This document shows positions 1-11,008 of a stretch of 64,000 nt of DNA, one piece after another. Every line of letters begins with the position of its first letter. The first letter of the stretch is position 1. Source of the stretch: Chinchilla lanigera. Lineage: Eukaryota > Chordata > Mammalia > Rodentia > Chinchillidae. The stretch spans positions 326,469 to 390,468 of the forward strand of contig NW_004955517.1 of assembly GCF_000276665.1 (NCBI RefSeq), written 5' to 3'. The notes beneath the pieces were generated by a model. That model did no database searches. It was not told the DNA's origin and saw only the letters and a program-made list of their open reading frames with translations. A program made the position numbers and the translations under genes.

Positions 1-1250
1 TATTTCAGTTTTTTCTTTCCTTTTTTTGATAAGGTTGGCTAGGGGTTTATCTATTTTTTTATTCTTTCAAAGAACCAAATCTTTGATTCATTAATTCTTT
101 GTATTGTTTTTTTAGTCTCCATTGCATTAATTTCCACTCTAAGCTTTATAATTTCCTGCCTTCTTTGGGCTCTGGGTTTGACTTGCTCTTGTTTTTCTAG
201 GAACTTGAGATGCAGCATAAGATTGTTTGTGCTTGTTCTGTTTTTCTGAGGTGGGAGTTCACCACTATAAATTTCCCTCTGAGGACTGCTTTCATTGCAT
301 CCCACAGGTTCCTGTAGGTTGTATCTCCATTTTCGTTTGTTTGTAAATAGTGTTTAATCTCTGAAATACTTCCTGAATACTTCTTCTGAAATACTACCTG
401 AAATACTTCCCTCCAAGCCCTTCTTGCCTTGATGGTTTGTGTTGAGAAGTCTGCTGTGACCCACTGGTTGTTCAGGAGGATGTTATTTAATTTCCATCTG
501 TTTTGGAGTTTTTGTGTTTTCTTTTGTCATTAATTACCAATTTCAATGCACTATGGTCTGATAGTATACATGGGATCATGTCAATTCGTTTGCATTTACT
601 TAAACATGTTCTATGTACTAGTACTGTTCTATCTATTAGTATATTTTAGAGAACATTCCATGTGCAGCTGAGAAGAATGTGTATTCTGATGCTGTTGGAT
701 GGAACACTCTGTAAAGGTCTACTAAGTCCGTATGTTCACACATTTGGTTAAGTTCTGTTATTTCTTTCCCAATTTTTTTCTAGTTGAGCTATCTCTTTGT
801 GACAATGGTGTGTTAAAGTCCCCCATTATGGTTGTGTTGCTACTTATTTCATTTTTCATGTCTGTTATAATTTGTCTTATATAGGTGGGTGCTCCTATAT
901 TTGGTGCGTAGATGTTTGCAATTGTTATCTCTTCCTCTTGAAGCTTCCCCTTCAGAAGTATATAGTGACCTTCTTTATCTCTTTTGATTGTTCTTGGTTT
1001 GAAGTTCACGTTGTCTGCAAACAGAATAGCTACACCCGCTTTTTTCTGGGTTCCTGTCGCATAGAGTATTGTTTTCCATCCTTTAATTTTCAGCCTTTGA
1101 ATGTCCTTTTGAGTTAACTGTGTTTCTTTATACAGCATATAGTTGGGTTTGTTTCCTAATCCACTCTTCAAGTCTGCTTCTTTTGGCTGGTGCATTGAGA
1201 CCATTTACATTGATGGTTATAATGGATATGTACTGGCTTATCTTTAGCAT
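1..1250 (-). pseudogene. LINE-1 ORF2, endonuclease part, frameshifted
   Basis: ORF2 encodes the endonuclease/reverse transcriptase used for target-primed reverse transcription. The likely ATG is 1250-1248, 39 bp after the ORF1 stop, in a frame reading NVNGLN soon after, the conserved endonuclease N-terminus. Further on are the KET, GHYILLKG, NIYAPNIGAP and GDFNTPL motifs that carry catalytic Glu, Asp and Asn residues. After GMFS the sequence is scrambled (about 595-660), then RWKLNN and the linker region follow. The reverse transcriptase domain is beyond the window edge. Frame breaks lie near 1150, near 765, around 595-660 and near 285, so no full protein is possible. Positions 395-459 carry a segment copied from ORF1 (see separate entry). 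Confidence 0.92.
395..459 (-). repeat. ORF1-derived 65-bp patch inside ORF2
   Basis: This segment matches 1515-1579, in ORF1 of the same element, at 64 of 65 positions (only 446 versus 1566 differs) and in the same orientation. In ORF1 it encodes the C-terminal-domain motif [15 protein letters not shown]. In ORF2 it reads in frame with the same residues, directly after WV in the linker between endonuclease and reverse transcriptase, and the frame continues to [10 protein letters not shown]. Flanking partial copies of the CTGAAATACTTCC motif (361-373, 386-409) suggest repeat-assisted junctions. Confidence 0.9.
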
Positions 1251-1289
1251 GCTATTTTCCTGCTGTTGGATCCTCCTTTTTCCCTCTGT

Positions 1290-2372
1290 TTAATTGCTTG
1301 CTCTGCTTGTTGGTTCCTTTCTGTTGCTGTTCTTGAAGTTGCAGTCTGTTTTATCTCTTCCTAGTATATCTTTTAGTACTCTTTGTAGGATTGGTTTAGC
1401 GCTCATGAATTTCTTCAGTTGTTCTTTATCATGAAAATATTTTATTTCTCCATTAAATTTGAAAGATAGCTTTGCAGGATACATCAATCTGGGTTGGAAG
1501 TTGTTTTCTTTCAGTACCTGAAATACTTCCCTCCAAGCCCTTCTTGCCTTGATGGTTTGTGTTGAAAAGTCTGCTGTGATTCTGATAGGCTTTCCTTTAT
1601 AGGTGATCTGTTTCTTTTCTCTAACAGCTTTTAATATTCTGAGCTTTTGTTGAGTTTCTGGGATCTTGATCACTATATGTCTGGGGGTAGATTTATTTTG
1701 GTTATGATTAACTGGAGTTCTATATGCTTCACTAAGCTGGATGTCTGATTCTTTTACCATGGCTGGGAAATTTTCTGCTATTATTTCTGCAAATAGTCTT
1801 TTTATGTCACTTGTGTTGGCACCTGCTGTTTCATTAATACCTATTAATCTGACATCATTTCTGTTGGCTTTGTCTTGCAGTTGTTGAATTGTTATTTCCT
1901 GATTCTTTGTTGTTTTTAAGAGATCCGTCCTTTCACGTTCATTGGTGGCAATGCTGTCTTCAAAGTCTGAAAGTCTATCTTCAGCTTCGTTCAGGCTTTT
2001 TTGCAAGCTTTCAATGGAATTTTTAAGTTCCTGGATATCTGTTTGCATCTGTTTCATACCTTCTAGTTCTTTTCTATATTGTTCCCTGAAGATTTCATTG
2101 AGTTGTCTATGCTATTCTATTTTCTTGTCTATGTCCTCTTTGAATATACTGAACATTTCTTTCATTATTGTTGTCATTTCTTTTCTCATGTGTGACATTA
2201 TTTCTGATCTGATGTCTTCTATGGCCTGATGGAGTTGTTTCTTTACTTCAGTTGCTATCACTTCAGAAATTTCAGGTGTCTGACTTCCAGGCTCTTCTGT
2301 GTGGATGCCTCCTGGACTTGTTTTGGGTGGTGTGGAGATCTGGGATTGCATTTTGCTCCTTTGTTTTGTCAT
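1290..2372 (-). pseudogene. LINE-1 ORF1 (RNA-binding chaperone), one internal stop
   Basis: ORF1p is the trimeric RNA-binding protein of the LINE-1 RNP. The frame is open for 360 codons from ATG 2372-2370 to the stop at 1292-1290, except for one in-frame TAG at codon 87 (2114-2112). Length fits the family (about 340-370 residues). Codons 1-60 are polar; about 60-165 form a Lys/Glu/Leu-rich coiled coil; about 170-265 form an RRM-like domain starting near NDVRLIGINE; from about 266 the C-terminal domain carries [15 protein letters not shown]. The open frame also extends upstream to 2582, but the Met at 2372 begins the family-like MTKQRSK sequence and is preferred. With one lesion in 360 codons the copy is fairly young. 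Confidence 0.93.
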
Positions 2373-3165
2373 TTTTGAAGAACCAGAGACTCCCTGTAGT
2401 GCAGTCTCACTGTCCTGATTGTGTGTGAATGGCAGGGCGATAGTCTGAAGATCCCCAGTGCTCAATGTAACTCCTGTGCTGGTGAGTGGTGGCAAGGTGG
2501 GGTCAGAAATGCTCCAGACCTTTCTTGCATTCATTTGGGTTCCCAGGAGTGTGTGGGAAGAGTGGGTGAGGCCTGCTGGCATTGAAACTGTCTGGGGTTC
2601 GGCCCGGCTTCCACAAGAGTAGTGGGGGGATGAAGGTCGAGTTCACCGAGGCTTCGGATATTGCCCAGGACAGAGCCTTCTTTCCACATGGGAAGGGGAG
2701 GGGCAAGGGTGAGCTTCCCGAGGTCGCTGACTGTGTTCAGGTTTCAGCTGAGCTACCAGGGGGGTGCGAGTTGTTCTGGCAGTGACCACCAAAGCCCCAG
2801 AAGTTGTCCAGGGATCCACGTGCCTCATACCCTAGTGGAGGAGGCACCAGAGTGGCTCACTGGGTTCCTAAAGGTGTCTGACGTTCGGCCCAGCCCTGGA
2901 AGACACACTATGGGTGTGGCGGGGAGCCTCCTAGGCCCCAGAGGGTGCCCGAGGTTTTCGCCTGTCTTGCACACTGGTCAGTGATGCAAAGCTGTGACTC
3001 ACTGGGCTTCCTGAAGATGTCTGAGCTTCAGCCCAGCCCCGGTCCACACACTATGGGTGTGGCACGTAGCCACCAAGGCCCCAGAGGGTGCCCAAGGTTT
3101 CACCTGCCTTACACGCTGGTCAGAGAGGCAGAGCCCAGACTCACCCAGCTTCCCGAAGGTGTCCC
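2373..3165 (-). promoter_or_regulatory. LINE-1 5' UTR / monomeric promoter region
   Basis: G+C-richer than the rest of the window, immediately upstream of ORF1 on the minus strand. LINE-1 5' UTRs hold an internal RNA polymerase II promoter, and in mice and some other rodents it is built from tandem monomers. Here 142-bp tandem units cover roughly 2716-3164, and 2373-2715 would be the non-monomeric tether. Promoter activity is inferred from the family, not seen. Confidence 0.75.
2716..3164 (-). repeat. 142-bp tandem monomers in LINE-1 5' UTR
   Basis: The landmark CACTGGG(C)TTCC recurs at 2858 and 3000 and, as CACCCAGCTTCC, at 3142, giving a period of exactly 142 bp. Shared landmarks inside the units are CACACTATGGGTGTGGC and GGCCCCAGAGGGTGCCC. 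A more diverged unit covers about 2716-2857 and the outermost is a 23-bp partial. Confidence 0.85.
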
Positions 3166-3769
3166 CATTTCTCTTTATTTGACTCTCTCATTAATTTATC
3201 TGACAATGATGGATTTGATTTTTCTTTTTGGGACTTAAAGATATTTCTCCAGATATAGTCTAATGCCTTCCATCACTGGATGTGCAACACTCCTGCAAGT
3301 GGAGCAGACCTGGGAAATAGGTGGGGTAGGATAGGCATTCATGATACTTAATTGTGATGTATAATCTCTGGCAAGATTTTTGGGTAATTTCCTTGATAAT
3401 TGAAACGTAAGAACATAAGTCTTCAAGGAGTTCTGTATGTTATATACAAAAAAAATCTGCATTTGAGTTCAGTTTGACATTCTGTCCTACGTCATCAGAA
3501 GTGAGTGAATTTGTTAAATGTGTGAAGATTGCAAGCTTTGGCAAATCTTTCTTCCTTCTCCACTGTGATACTGAGATCCTCTAGAGGACAGCAGCGAGCA
3601 TATTGCTGTTGGAAATTCTGAGGCAGGAATGCTGGTTTAGAATGATTCAGAAACATTTTCTTTCCTTCCATAGCAAATTCTGAGTGTACAGGGATCTCAT
3701 TGAAGCTGGGTGAAAGTTGTACTTTCAACTAGCTTTTACCTGTCAGTACCCTCAGAAATCAGTCAGCAT
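3166..3769. other. No recognised feature
   Basis: AT-rich sequence flanking the LINE-1 5' end. Open frames here are short and show no family resemblance. I see nothing supportable. Confidence 0.5.
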
Positions 3770-3846
3770 GCCTTGTGTGGTGGTACATACCTGTAATCTT
3801 AGCACCTGGGTGGTTGAGGCAGGAAGATTGCCACAAGTTCAGACTC
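3770..3846 (+). mobile_element. B1 SINE, 3'-truncated
   Basis: Diverged left part of a 7SL-derived B1: a GTGTGGTGGTACATACCTGT start, GTAATCTTAGCAC, then GTTGAGGCAGGAAGATTGCC. Similarity stops after CAAGTTCAGAC. Confidence 0.75.
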
Positions 3847-4269
3847 ACATCTTATTTAAGACAAAACATGTTAATCTATGAGTTCTTTTTTCGAAAATAA
3901 AACCAGTATTTATGTTTAATTGTGGTGTTGGCACTTTATGATTAAAAAAAGTGGGTTTTGGATTGCAGTTTGAGCACTCATCCCTAAAAGGTTTGGCACC
4001 ACTTGTATATGGCAAAACAGGTGATCTCGCAATGAAGGTGACAGCATATCAGCTTCCCACAAAATTCAGCCTTTAGAGGAGATAGAAATGTGCCATCACC
4101 TTTCTTCTTTAATGGTCATTTATCCTTCTGCTCTTGGAAACAGTGTGGGCTATGCTGCTGACCTTGTCTGAGCCACTGTCTCCACTTGTCCCTAGGCCTG
4201 GTTTTGAGTTAGTCAGCAGCTGAGCCCAGACAAAGTGGACCTGTCCCTACCCTTACCTGATGGATCAGG
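3847..4269. other. No recognised feature
   Basis: Mixed-composition unique-looking DNA; no repeat, RNA or exon recognised. Confidence 0.5.
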
Positions 4270-4620
4270 ATCGGGCTAAATAGTCAGCATATTCTGCCTC
4301 AACAGTGATTGGTGTGACCCAAGTGACAGAAGTTTGGCCAGTGAGACACAAGAAGTAGAAGAGATTCTCTTCCTGAATAAAAACGACAGACACCCAAGAA
4401 GAGAAATCATTTGACTCTCTCTTCTTCCTACTTTGAGTGAGGTTTGTTGCTCAGAAATACAGCAGCCATTTTGTGGAAATGGAGTGAAAGGTTTGAGGAA
4501 GGAAACTAGCATGCTGAAAATAGGAGACAGCTGTGTCTTTACAGCGTTGCAGGAATAGCTGAATCAGCCTTGGAAACCGCCTCCCTCCAGGTTTCTGTGA
4601 GAAAAATAACCCACTCACTA
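4270..4620 (+). repeat. Possible ancient interspersed repeat
   Basis: Phrases such as CAGTGATTGGTGTGACCCAAG, GCCAGTGAGACACAAGAAG and CAGCCATTTTGTGG resemble an old mammalian repeat I know only by pattern and cannot name. A search against a repeat library would settle it. Confidence 0.3.
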
Positions 4621-6906
4621 TTTAAGCAACTGCTACTCAAGGATTCTCTTATTTGCAGCCAAAAGCATTCCTAACTGATAAACACCTAAAAGGCAAATGA
4701 TGTAACGGGAGATGTTTACCAGCTGAACTAGATGAAAAGACAACAGTATATTTTGTCTCAATCTGCTGTTCTGTAAATACTATTTTTTTTGGCTGAAGAG
4801 AAAAACAGATGTTGAGAAGTATAATTAGACTGTTGGTATATGTGGCCAAGTTTTAATTTTTAATTGAATGTGAGGCTTCAAAGTGGTAACAGAAAGAAAA
4901 GACTCCAGTGCATGCTTGCGCTCTCTGTCTCGGTCTGTCTGTCTGTCTGTCTCTCCCAGTATTTTAGTTTTGTCTGTTTGTTTGTTTTTTGATAACCACT
5001 TGTTTTAAAATCTAGTCCAGTTGGCTGCTTAGGCTGCAGTACTGTATTTGCAGTGGACCAATTTAGAACTTCTCTCAGGAGACTCTAGTGGGGCTCAGTT
5101 CCCACAGCAGCGGAGATGATGAAGAGGCAGTTCTCCTTCATTCGTGCTGGGGAGCCTTCCAGAGGGCAGGGACAGGCTGCATGGAAGAACCTGGCCTTGC
5201 TGGGGGGTAGCAGCTATACAGTTCACATAAAGCAGGCTAGGCAAGCATTCTTCTCTGAGTTAGCGCTGGCCTCCTTCTAAATCTTTAGCTGGAGTTTAGC
5301 CCACTTATGGTTTCAGGTGAAGCCAAACCTATGCATGACTCTATAAAATATTTGTTATCATTTTATGCTGTGCGCAGTATCCTACCCAGAATGTCACCAG
5401 GTAATGACCTCATGTGATCTGAGTCAGCCAAAAACTTCTTTTTGTATTTGTGTTTAATTATGTTATATGACGAGCTGGAATAATTCAAAACTTACATAAA
5501 GAAATATTTTTTAATGGATATAATTTGTTTATTGATATAGGTACAGGCAGCTTCAAAATAATAATGTAATAGAGATCTTTGGGTGATTTGAAGTAACAAA
5601 TAGATGAACTGTTAGTAATTGGTGTTCAGTTTTGCATAAATAGTTCTGTATAAGTGAATATCACTCTATTATTTGTTGTAGGACAGAATTTTCAACTGGA
5701 TAAAGCAGAATATAGATTCAGACCACTGCAGGTCCAAATCTCTATAAAATATGATTTAATCATATCAGAATTAAACAGATTTTACTGTATGTCATTCCTG
5801 TTGAATATGGAAGTGATCATTTTGTGAGGAGATGTCACAGGAATATGGATCGGAAATCAAGACAGAGCCTTACTATTTCAAAACCTAATGTGCTTCAGTA
5901 TACACCCAGGTTCTCCTAGAGGAAAAATGCTTACACAGGTAAAGTTTTGCTTGAGTTTTTATTTTTCCTTTAAGTTTCAGAAGGAGGTTGTTGGAATAAT
6001 GGTGTCCTGGATGAATGATATCAAAGTAAATGTGTCTTTCCTTTGCATCATTTCTTGTGAGTGACTGTGCCTCTTCCAACAATGCCATTTGAAGGATGAA
6101 AGTAGAGTGTTCATTGCTTCACTGGGGCACTGTCAGGTGTGAGGAGCTGACCTAGCAGTGCAGGTATGAACTCCTCCTCTTCTGTCTTTAGCATTTCCTC
6201 CTGCTGGTTCCCACACAGCAGCAGCTATGTCACCAACAGAGTTCACATTGTGGCGTTTTCCTGCTTAAAACCACTAAGCAGCCTCAGGTGAACCTTCCCT
6301 CAGATGAATGTCTTCATACTGTGGCTACTACAGTCTCACAGGATCTGTCCCCCGCTGCAGTTCCAGCCCAGCCTAAAGTCACCCTCAGGATGCTCCATCT
6401 CCAGTTCCTTTTTCTGCGTAAAAGCATTTGTTCTTGCCTGTTGCCCAATGTGGAAATCTCTTTTCTGAGATCTTTCCTTGGCTGGCTGCTCATAATCACA
6501 TACCCAGTCTTTGTGTCACCTTCTTAGAATTGCCTTCCACCCTCATTCACTCTAAAGTAAAGCTGCCTAATTCCACCCACCATCATTCTGGATCACATCA
6601 CCCAGATTAATATGTTGGTCTTAAAAATACTGTGACTTCACTTCTGAATGTCTTGTATATATCTCCATTTTGGTTGTATTTGTCTGTATGTATGAAAACA
6701 AGCTCACTCTTGCCCACCTGGTTTCTGCATCACGTCTCTATGGTGGAGCTTGGAGGCCCTCATAGCTATTCCATGAAACAAAAAGAAAGGACACAATGTG
6801 TGAATACACTGGACATACTTTGCAAGTGGCAGGATTACTGTAGACTACCCACTTATATTACATTTGGTGTGATATATCCAACGTGCTACTCACTTTCCCC
6901 ACTACA
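4621..6906. other. No gene; short TCTG microsatellite
   Basis: Unique-looking DNA of ordinary composition. The only clear structure is a degenerate (TCTG)n/(TTTG)n tract at about 4919-4987. No exon with splice-site context was recognised. Confidence 0.5.
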
Positions 6907-7362
6907 TGTTTACTATGGTTTGGATATGAGATGTCTCCCAAGGGTTGTGCATTTGTGGCTTGATCCCCAATGCAGCAGTGTTCAAAGTGAGGCTTTTAGA
7001 AGGTGATCAGATCATAAGAACTCTAATTCCAAGAGTGGATTGATCAATCCATTGATGGATATATAATTTGATGGCATTATAAAGAAACAGAGCCAAGTTG
7101 GACGGAGCATGTGGGACATGGCTGTGAAAGCTGCATTTTTCCTTGGCCCCTTCCCCTCTGACTCTTTTTGCTGTCTTTGCTCCATGGTTGCCATGAGGTG
7201 AGTAGCCGCTGCTCCTTTCCACCATGTTTCTCCCTCCGCACAGCCCAAAAGCAATGCAGCCTGCAAACCATGGACTGAAACCTCTGCAACTGTGAGTCAG
7301 AGTGAACCTCTCCTCCTTCAAGTAGTTATTCTCAGGTATGTTGTTGCAGTGAGGGAAACACA
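6907..7362 (+). mobile_element. MaLR-type solo LTR
   Basis: Resembles an ERVL-MaLR LTR of the MST/MLT1A kind: TATGGTTTGGATATGAGATG near the start, CAGCAGTGTTCAAAGTGAGG, GATTGATCAATCCATTGATGG, TGGTTGCCATGAGGTGAG, CCATGGACTGAAACCTC, and an end at TCTCAGGTATGTTGTTGCAG followed by ACACA. No internal retroviral sequence flanks it, so it is probably a solo LTR. A clean 5-bp target duplication was not seen. Confidence 0.8.
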
Positions 7363-7374
7363 TTGTTCAGTGCC

Positions 7375-7462
7375 TTTTTTTCTTTTAATGCGGTGCTAGG
7401 GATTGATTGCAGGACTTCACACAACGCTAAGTTCACACTGTCCCACTGAGTTCCTCAGCCCA
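7375..7462 (-). mobile_element. ID SINE, antisense
   Basis: The reverse of an ID element (tRNA-derived): a T-rich run, then GGTGCTAGGGATTGATTGCAG, ending in CACTGAGTTCCTCAGCCC, the complement of the pol III A-box region. Diverged. Confidence 0.75.
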
Positions 7463-9121
7463 TGACAAGTCCTTTTCAACATAAAACATCTTTCTCAGTG
7501 GAAGCTCCATTTGAAATACATTCCCTCCCCTTTTTATTTATTTTTAAAAATTCAGATGTAGCTAAAATTTTTATTGAATTCTTTTCATCAGGTAACACAA
7601 ATGAAATGTCACTGTGTTCTGTGAATTCTTTTTTTTTTTTTTTTTAAGTATAAAGAAAACAGGTTTTTTTTTTAAAAAAAGAAACTGATAAATCTTTGTT
7701 AAAATGAGATGTGTTGCCCAGGAAGCTGATGAATTGCAGCAGTATCGTATTCCTTCAGAGCATTCATTGCCATGTGGGGTGATGCTGTTACACCCTGCAG
7801 TGAGCACTCGCTGGTACTTGGTCTCACACTGTTTTACATGTGTAGCCTTCCCTTATGTTTTCTTTCCTTCCATATTTCTGGTAATGTTGCACTGAATATA
7901 TCCTTTCTGTCCCACCTCTCACCTTTGGTCTGTTATGGCTCTCCAGGGGAATGACAGTGATTGCATGACTCTCTGGGGGGGCTTGGGGCCCTTGAGATGC
8001 CCACAACATAAGGACACCTGCTTGGTGGGACACCCTCAGTCCCACCCGTGCTCTCAAGAGTGGAGGCATCAGTGTTGCCAGAAGTCACGCTTCCCAGGAC
8101 CACCTTGTGGAGAGTTTATGAGCTTCTTTCTGATCAGTGATTATAATAGAGTAATGGTCTCTCTGGCCATTTTCAAGATAACGTCTGTGATGTGATGATG
8201 GCATTAACCAGAGGTTTCTGGACTTTCTGAGCACTGTAGAAACTTACTGCCCTAAGCCAAACACAAAACTGAAACAAACAGAAACCCAGTACCACCATAA
8301 AACAAGCTTTCTGCCTCAAACAGGAAAGCCAGGACAATGTATATAGAACCTGGCTTGTGGAGTGATCTTCAGAGGTCTGGTAGGACTTCTCAACCCACTT
8401 TACAATTAAGGAAGAACGTACATTTCAACTGTTACGCACTGTCAGACGGAATGGCTGGCATCCTGGGCACTGAGTATTTTGTTCTTTCCAACTTCCACTG
8501 TGGTATCAGTCAATCCAAAAGCAAGGTTTCTCATGGTAAAATACTAAGCCAAGGTGTTTTGTATAAAAAAACAAAACAAAACATTGAATTATCTTATTCT
8601 CTAGGTGGCATAGTTTAAATAAGATGAAAGTGTAAATCTAATCAACTACAAGATGATGCCTGCTTTATAATATATAGCTTCTTGAAAAAAGATTGACTCA
8701 TGTGCAGCAGTAGTTCATTTAATCTTGTCTTTGCATAATTTTATATTTCTGTATTATATTTTTTGCCAATAATATGTTCATATAAATCCCTTTTCTCCCG
8801 TTAAATTGTATTCAGAAAAATAGTTGACAAGCTACTAGACTGTTAACCCTTTAAATAATAGCTTCTCTCTTTTTTTTTTCTTTCCTTTTTTATTACTAGT
8901 TTAATTACCTGGGGTCATGTTTTCTGAGAGATGAAGTTTCTACATTTTTCCTGTTACACACAGAGCAGCCAGCTTGCAGAGTAATGGAATCCTAGTTCCA
9001 CGTCTTCTGCCTGTGACCATTGTAGCTGGACACCTCTTGTACTAAGTGGGCTGGCATGAAATGTGCTACTACTTGTTCCTGGGACCACTGCAGAGAATGA
9101 AAAAGAAAATGTAGTATTTCC
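7463..9121. other. No recognised gene; homopolymer runs
   Basis: Contains a T17 run at about 7629-7645 with a nearby T9-A7 run (7663-7680), and T-rich runs near 8865-8892. The rest is unique-looking and without recognisable features. Confidence 0.5.
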
Positions 9122-9629
9122 TGTCGTTAGCATTGGTGTAATCACTTTCTGATAGCTGAGACCCAATTCTTGATACTCACAATTTAAAATGTTGGCTCAC
9201 ACTGGGTGTGGTGGTGCACACCTATAATCCTAGCACTCAGGAGGCTGAGACAGAAGGATTGTTGCAAGTTTGAGACCAGCCTGGGCTACAAAGTGACCTC
9301 AAGTCCCGCCTGATCTGCATAGCGAGATCTTTTCTCAAAAAGACAAAAAAAAGCTGACTCACATTTTGTAGAGGTTTCAGTCCATAGTCAGCTGGCTCAA
9401 GGGCAGTAGTGAATGGTGAAAGAGCTTGGGGTGGAGGGGAACTGCTTACTCCAAGGAGGCCAGGGAGCAGAGAGATGAGGGGAGGAGCCAGGGAGGCCCG
9501 GTTCCCTGTCTCTTCCAGTTAGGCCTCACCTCTTCAGCAAGTCAGCTATCAACCCCACAGTTTGCTCCCTTCCGAAAGTCTCTCCGATGAGTGCATGAGC
9601 TCTGGGGGGTGTTTAGATCCAAATCATAA
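9122..9629 (-). mobile_element. MaLR-type LTR, antisense, interrupted by a B1
   Basis: Read antisense: a diverged start (TCACTTTCTGATAGCTGAGAC), CAGTCCATAGTCAGCTGGCTC, and the terminus GTTTAGATCCAAATCATAA, which mirrors the GGTTTGGATATG start of MaLR LTRs. The plus-sense B1 at 9202-9352 splits it. Confidence 0.7.
9202..9352 (+). mobile_element. B1 SINE, near full length
   Basis: Begins CTGGGTGTGGTGGTGCACAC and carries TAATCCTAGCACTCAGGAGG, GAGACCAGCCTGGGCTAC and the B1 3' part, then an A-rich tail. Flanked by TGGCTCACA (9193-9201) and TGACTCACA just after 9353, a target duplication with one mismatch, inside the MaLR LTR. Confidence 0.9.
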
Positions 9630-9929
9630 AAAGAAGCTTCAGCTTGGTCTCGCTGATTTCCCTGGCATTCCTTCTTTTCCATGTTACTCTGGAGAGATCC
9701 AAAGGCCAGTCCACATGTCGAGTTCCCAGCCCTTATTTCTGAAAAAACAAGTTGTTACTGAGACAATGGAGAATGATCAGATGATTGTCCCTCTGTCCTT
9801 GTGCTATCTTTTCCTGATACATTTCTGTGTAGTGCTATAATAAGAATTATTCATCTTTATATCTAAATGTAAGCTTAATTGTAGTACAGTAATTAACATA
9901 TGAGGTAAGTTCTATTGCTGTTTTTTGGG

Positions 9930-10030
9930 TAGAAACACTAGGACACACAGAGGTTAATTGTCCAGATCATGTGATGGTAAAGCCAGGTTTCTGACCCAGG
10001 CATGTGGTCCTGTAATCTGTGCATGTGACC
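9930..10030 (-). repeat. MIR fragment, antisense
   Basis: GACACACAGAGGTTAATTGTC and AAAGCCAGGTTTCTGACCCA fit the reverse of the MIR core (GAGGTTAAGTAACTTGCCC and following). Heavily diverged. Confidence 0.5.
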
Positions 10031-10171
10031 ACCTAAGTTGAATGACTTAACAGTGACCAGAAGGGATAAAGAATCAAACCATGTAGCATTAGAATCATAT
10101 TAGTGGTGTTTTCCTTTTGAACTGAGCCTTGAAACTTAAAAATGAAGAGAAATTTCCCACTTAGGCTGGAG

Positions 10172-10309
10172 ATGACAATACCAGTAACTCTGACATGTAA
10201 AATGCACATCACAATCACAGTTTCAGTGGAGAACTTATGCTAAAGTGAGAGCAATAAAATCTTAATTGCAGAAGAGCCTCATATGTTTCATCATTTAGTG
10301 TGATGTGGC
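10172..10309 (+). repeat. Left arm of perfect 138-bp inverted repeat
   Basis: The exact reverse complement of 11009-11146, with no mismatch or gap over 138 bp; each left position plus its partner sums to 21318. The arm is not a transposon I recognise. The spacer (10310-11008) is 699 bp. Confidence 0.97.
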
Positions 10310-10329
10310 TTGGAGATCCTCCGCTCATT

Positions 10330-10410
10330 TGTAACAAATGTTTACTGAGGACTCATATGTGGGTGTTACCCTAGGTGATGGATTTGGCCCTGAGGAAAAT
10401 GGGAGCAAGC
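10330..10410 (-). repeat. Possible L2 3' fragment, antisense
   Basis: AACAAATGTTTACTGAGGAC followed by CCTAGGTGATGGATTTGGCC fits the reverse of the L2 3' end. Lies in the spacer of the inverted repeat. Confidence 0.4.
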
Positions 10411-11008
10411 TCTCCTCTTAGGTAGTGTGCATCAGGTGGCATTTGCTGGGCATCACTGATGGGCCTGAGCCAGGTGCTCAGTCTGAGCTCCCACCCACAG
10501 GCCTTGTAGTTAAGGCCATTCTCAAGGTGGATCAGGAGAAGGGGGTCCTGTGCTGAAGGCTTTCTTCTCATGGCTGAAGGCTAACTGGAGCAAGTCACTT
10601 TGATGAAAATCTGAGCACTGAGACAGAGTCACTGAGACATCTGTGTGTGGTGGTGATTTTTATTGCTATGGTAACCACTTCTCTTAGCATCCCTCCACTA
10701 CTGCATCCTAGTTTGAACAGAACCATGTAAGATTATGTGCAAGCCTGTGTGCTTTTATAAAGCCTGGGCAGGCGGGGGAAATCTCTGATGCATGTATGGT
10801 CCTTTCAAGATGCCCAGTGCTCAGGCTAATTAAACCTATCTTTGTCAGTGCCTTGCTTGGAGTGTGAAGTTGCTTTGAGATGCTGCTCCTGTGTGTAGTT
10901 GATGTATTTTAAAAATATATATATATGTTCATAGGCACACCTAACACATTCTCGCTTTTTATAATCCAAAAACATGTTAATTTTCACATAAAGTTCATGG
11001 GCACTCAT
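10411..11008. other. Spacer of the inverted repeat, no gene
   Basis: Unique-looking DNA with a short (AT)n run near 10912-10926. Nothing coding recognised. Confidence 0.5.

Larger units (their letters stand above)
1..3165 (-). mobile_element. LINE-1, 5' part, antisense
   Basis: Non-LTR retrotransposon read on the minus strand. From right to left it has a G+C-rich 5' UTR with tandem monomers (about 3165-2373), ORF1 (2372-1290), a 39-bp spacer, then the ORF2 start (1250) running off the left edge. ORF1 shows coiled-coil heptads followed by an RRM-like and a C-terminal domain; ORF2 shows the apurinic endonuclease motifs. Reaching into the monomeric 5' UTR means it was not 5'-truncated on insertion. 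The 5' boundary near 3165 is approximate because no target duplication can be read (the 3' end is outside). A nonsense codon and several frameshifts make it a dead copy. Confidence 0.93.

Noticed and set aside
2582..2984. Plus-strand frames across the G+C-rich region
   Set aside because: They run through the antisense LINE-1 5' UTR monomers and have no protein-like features.
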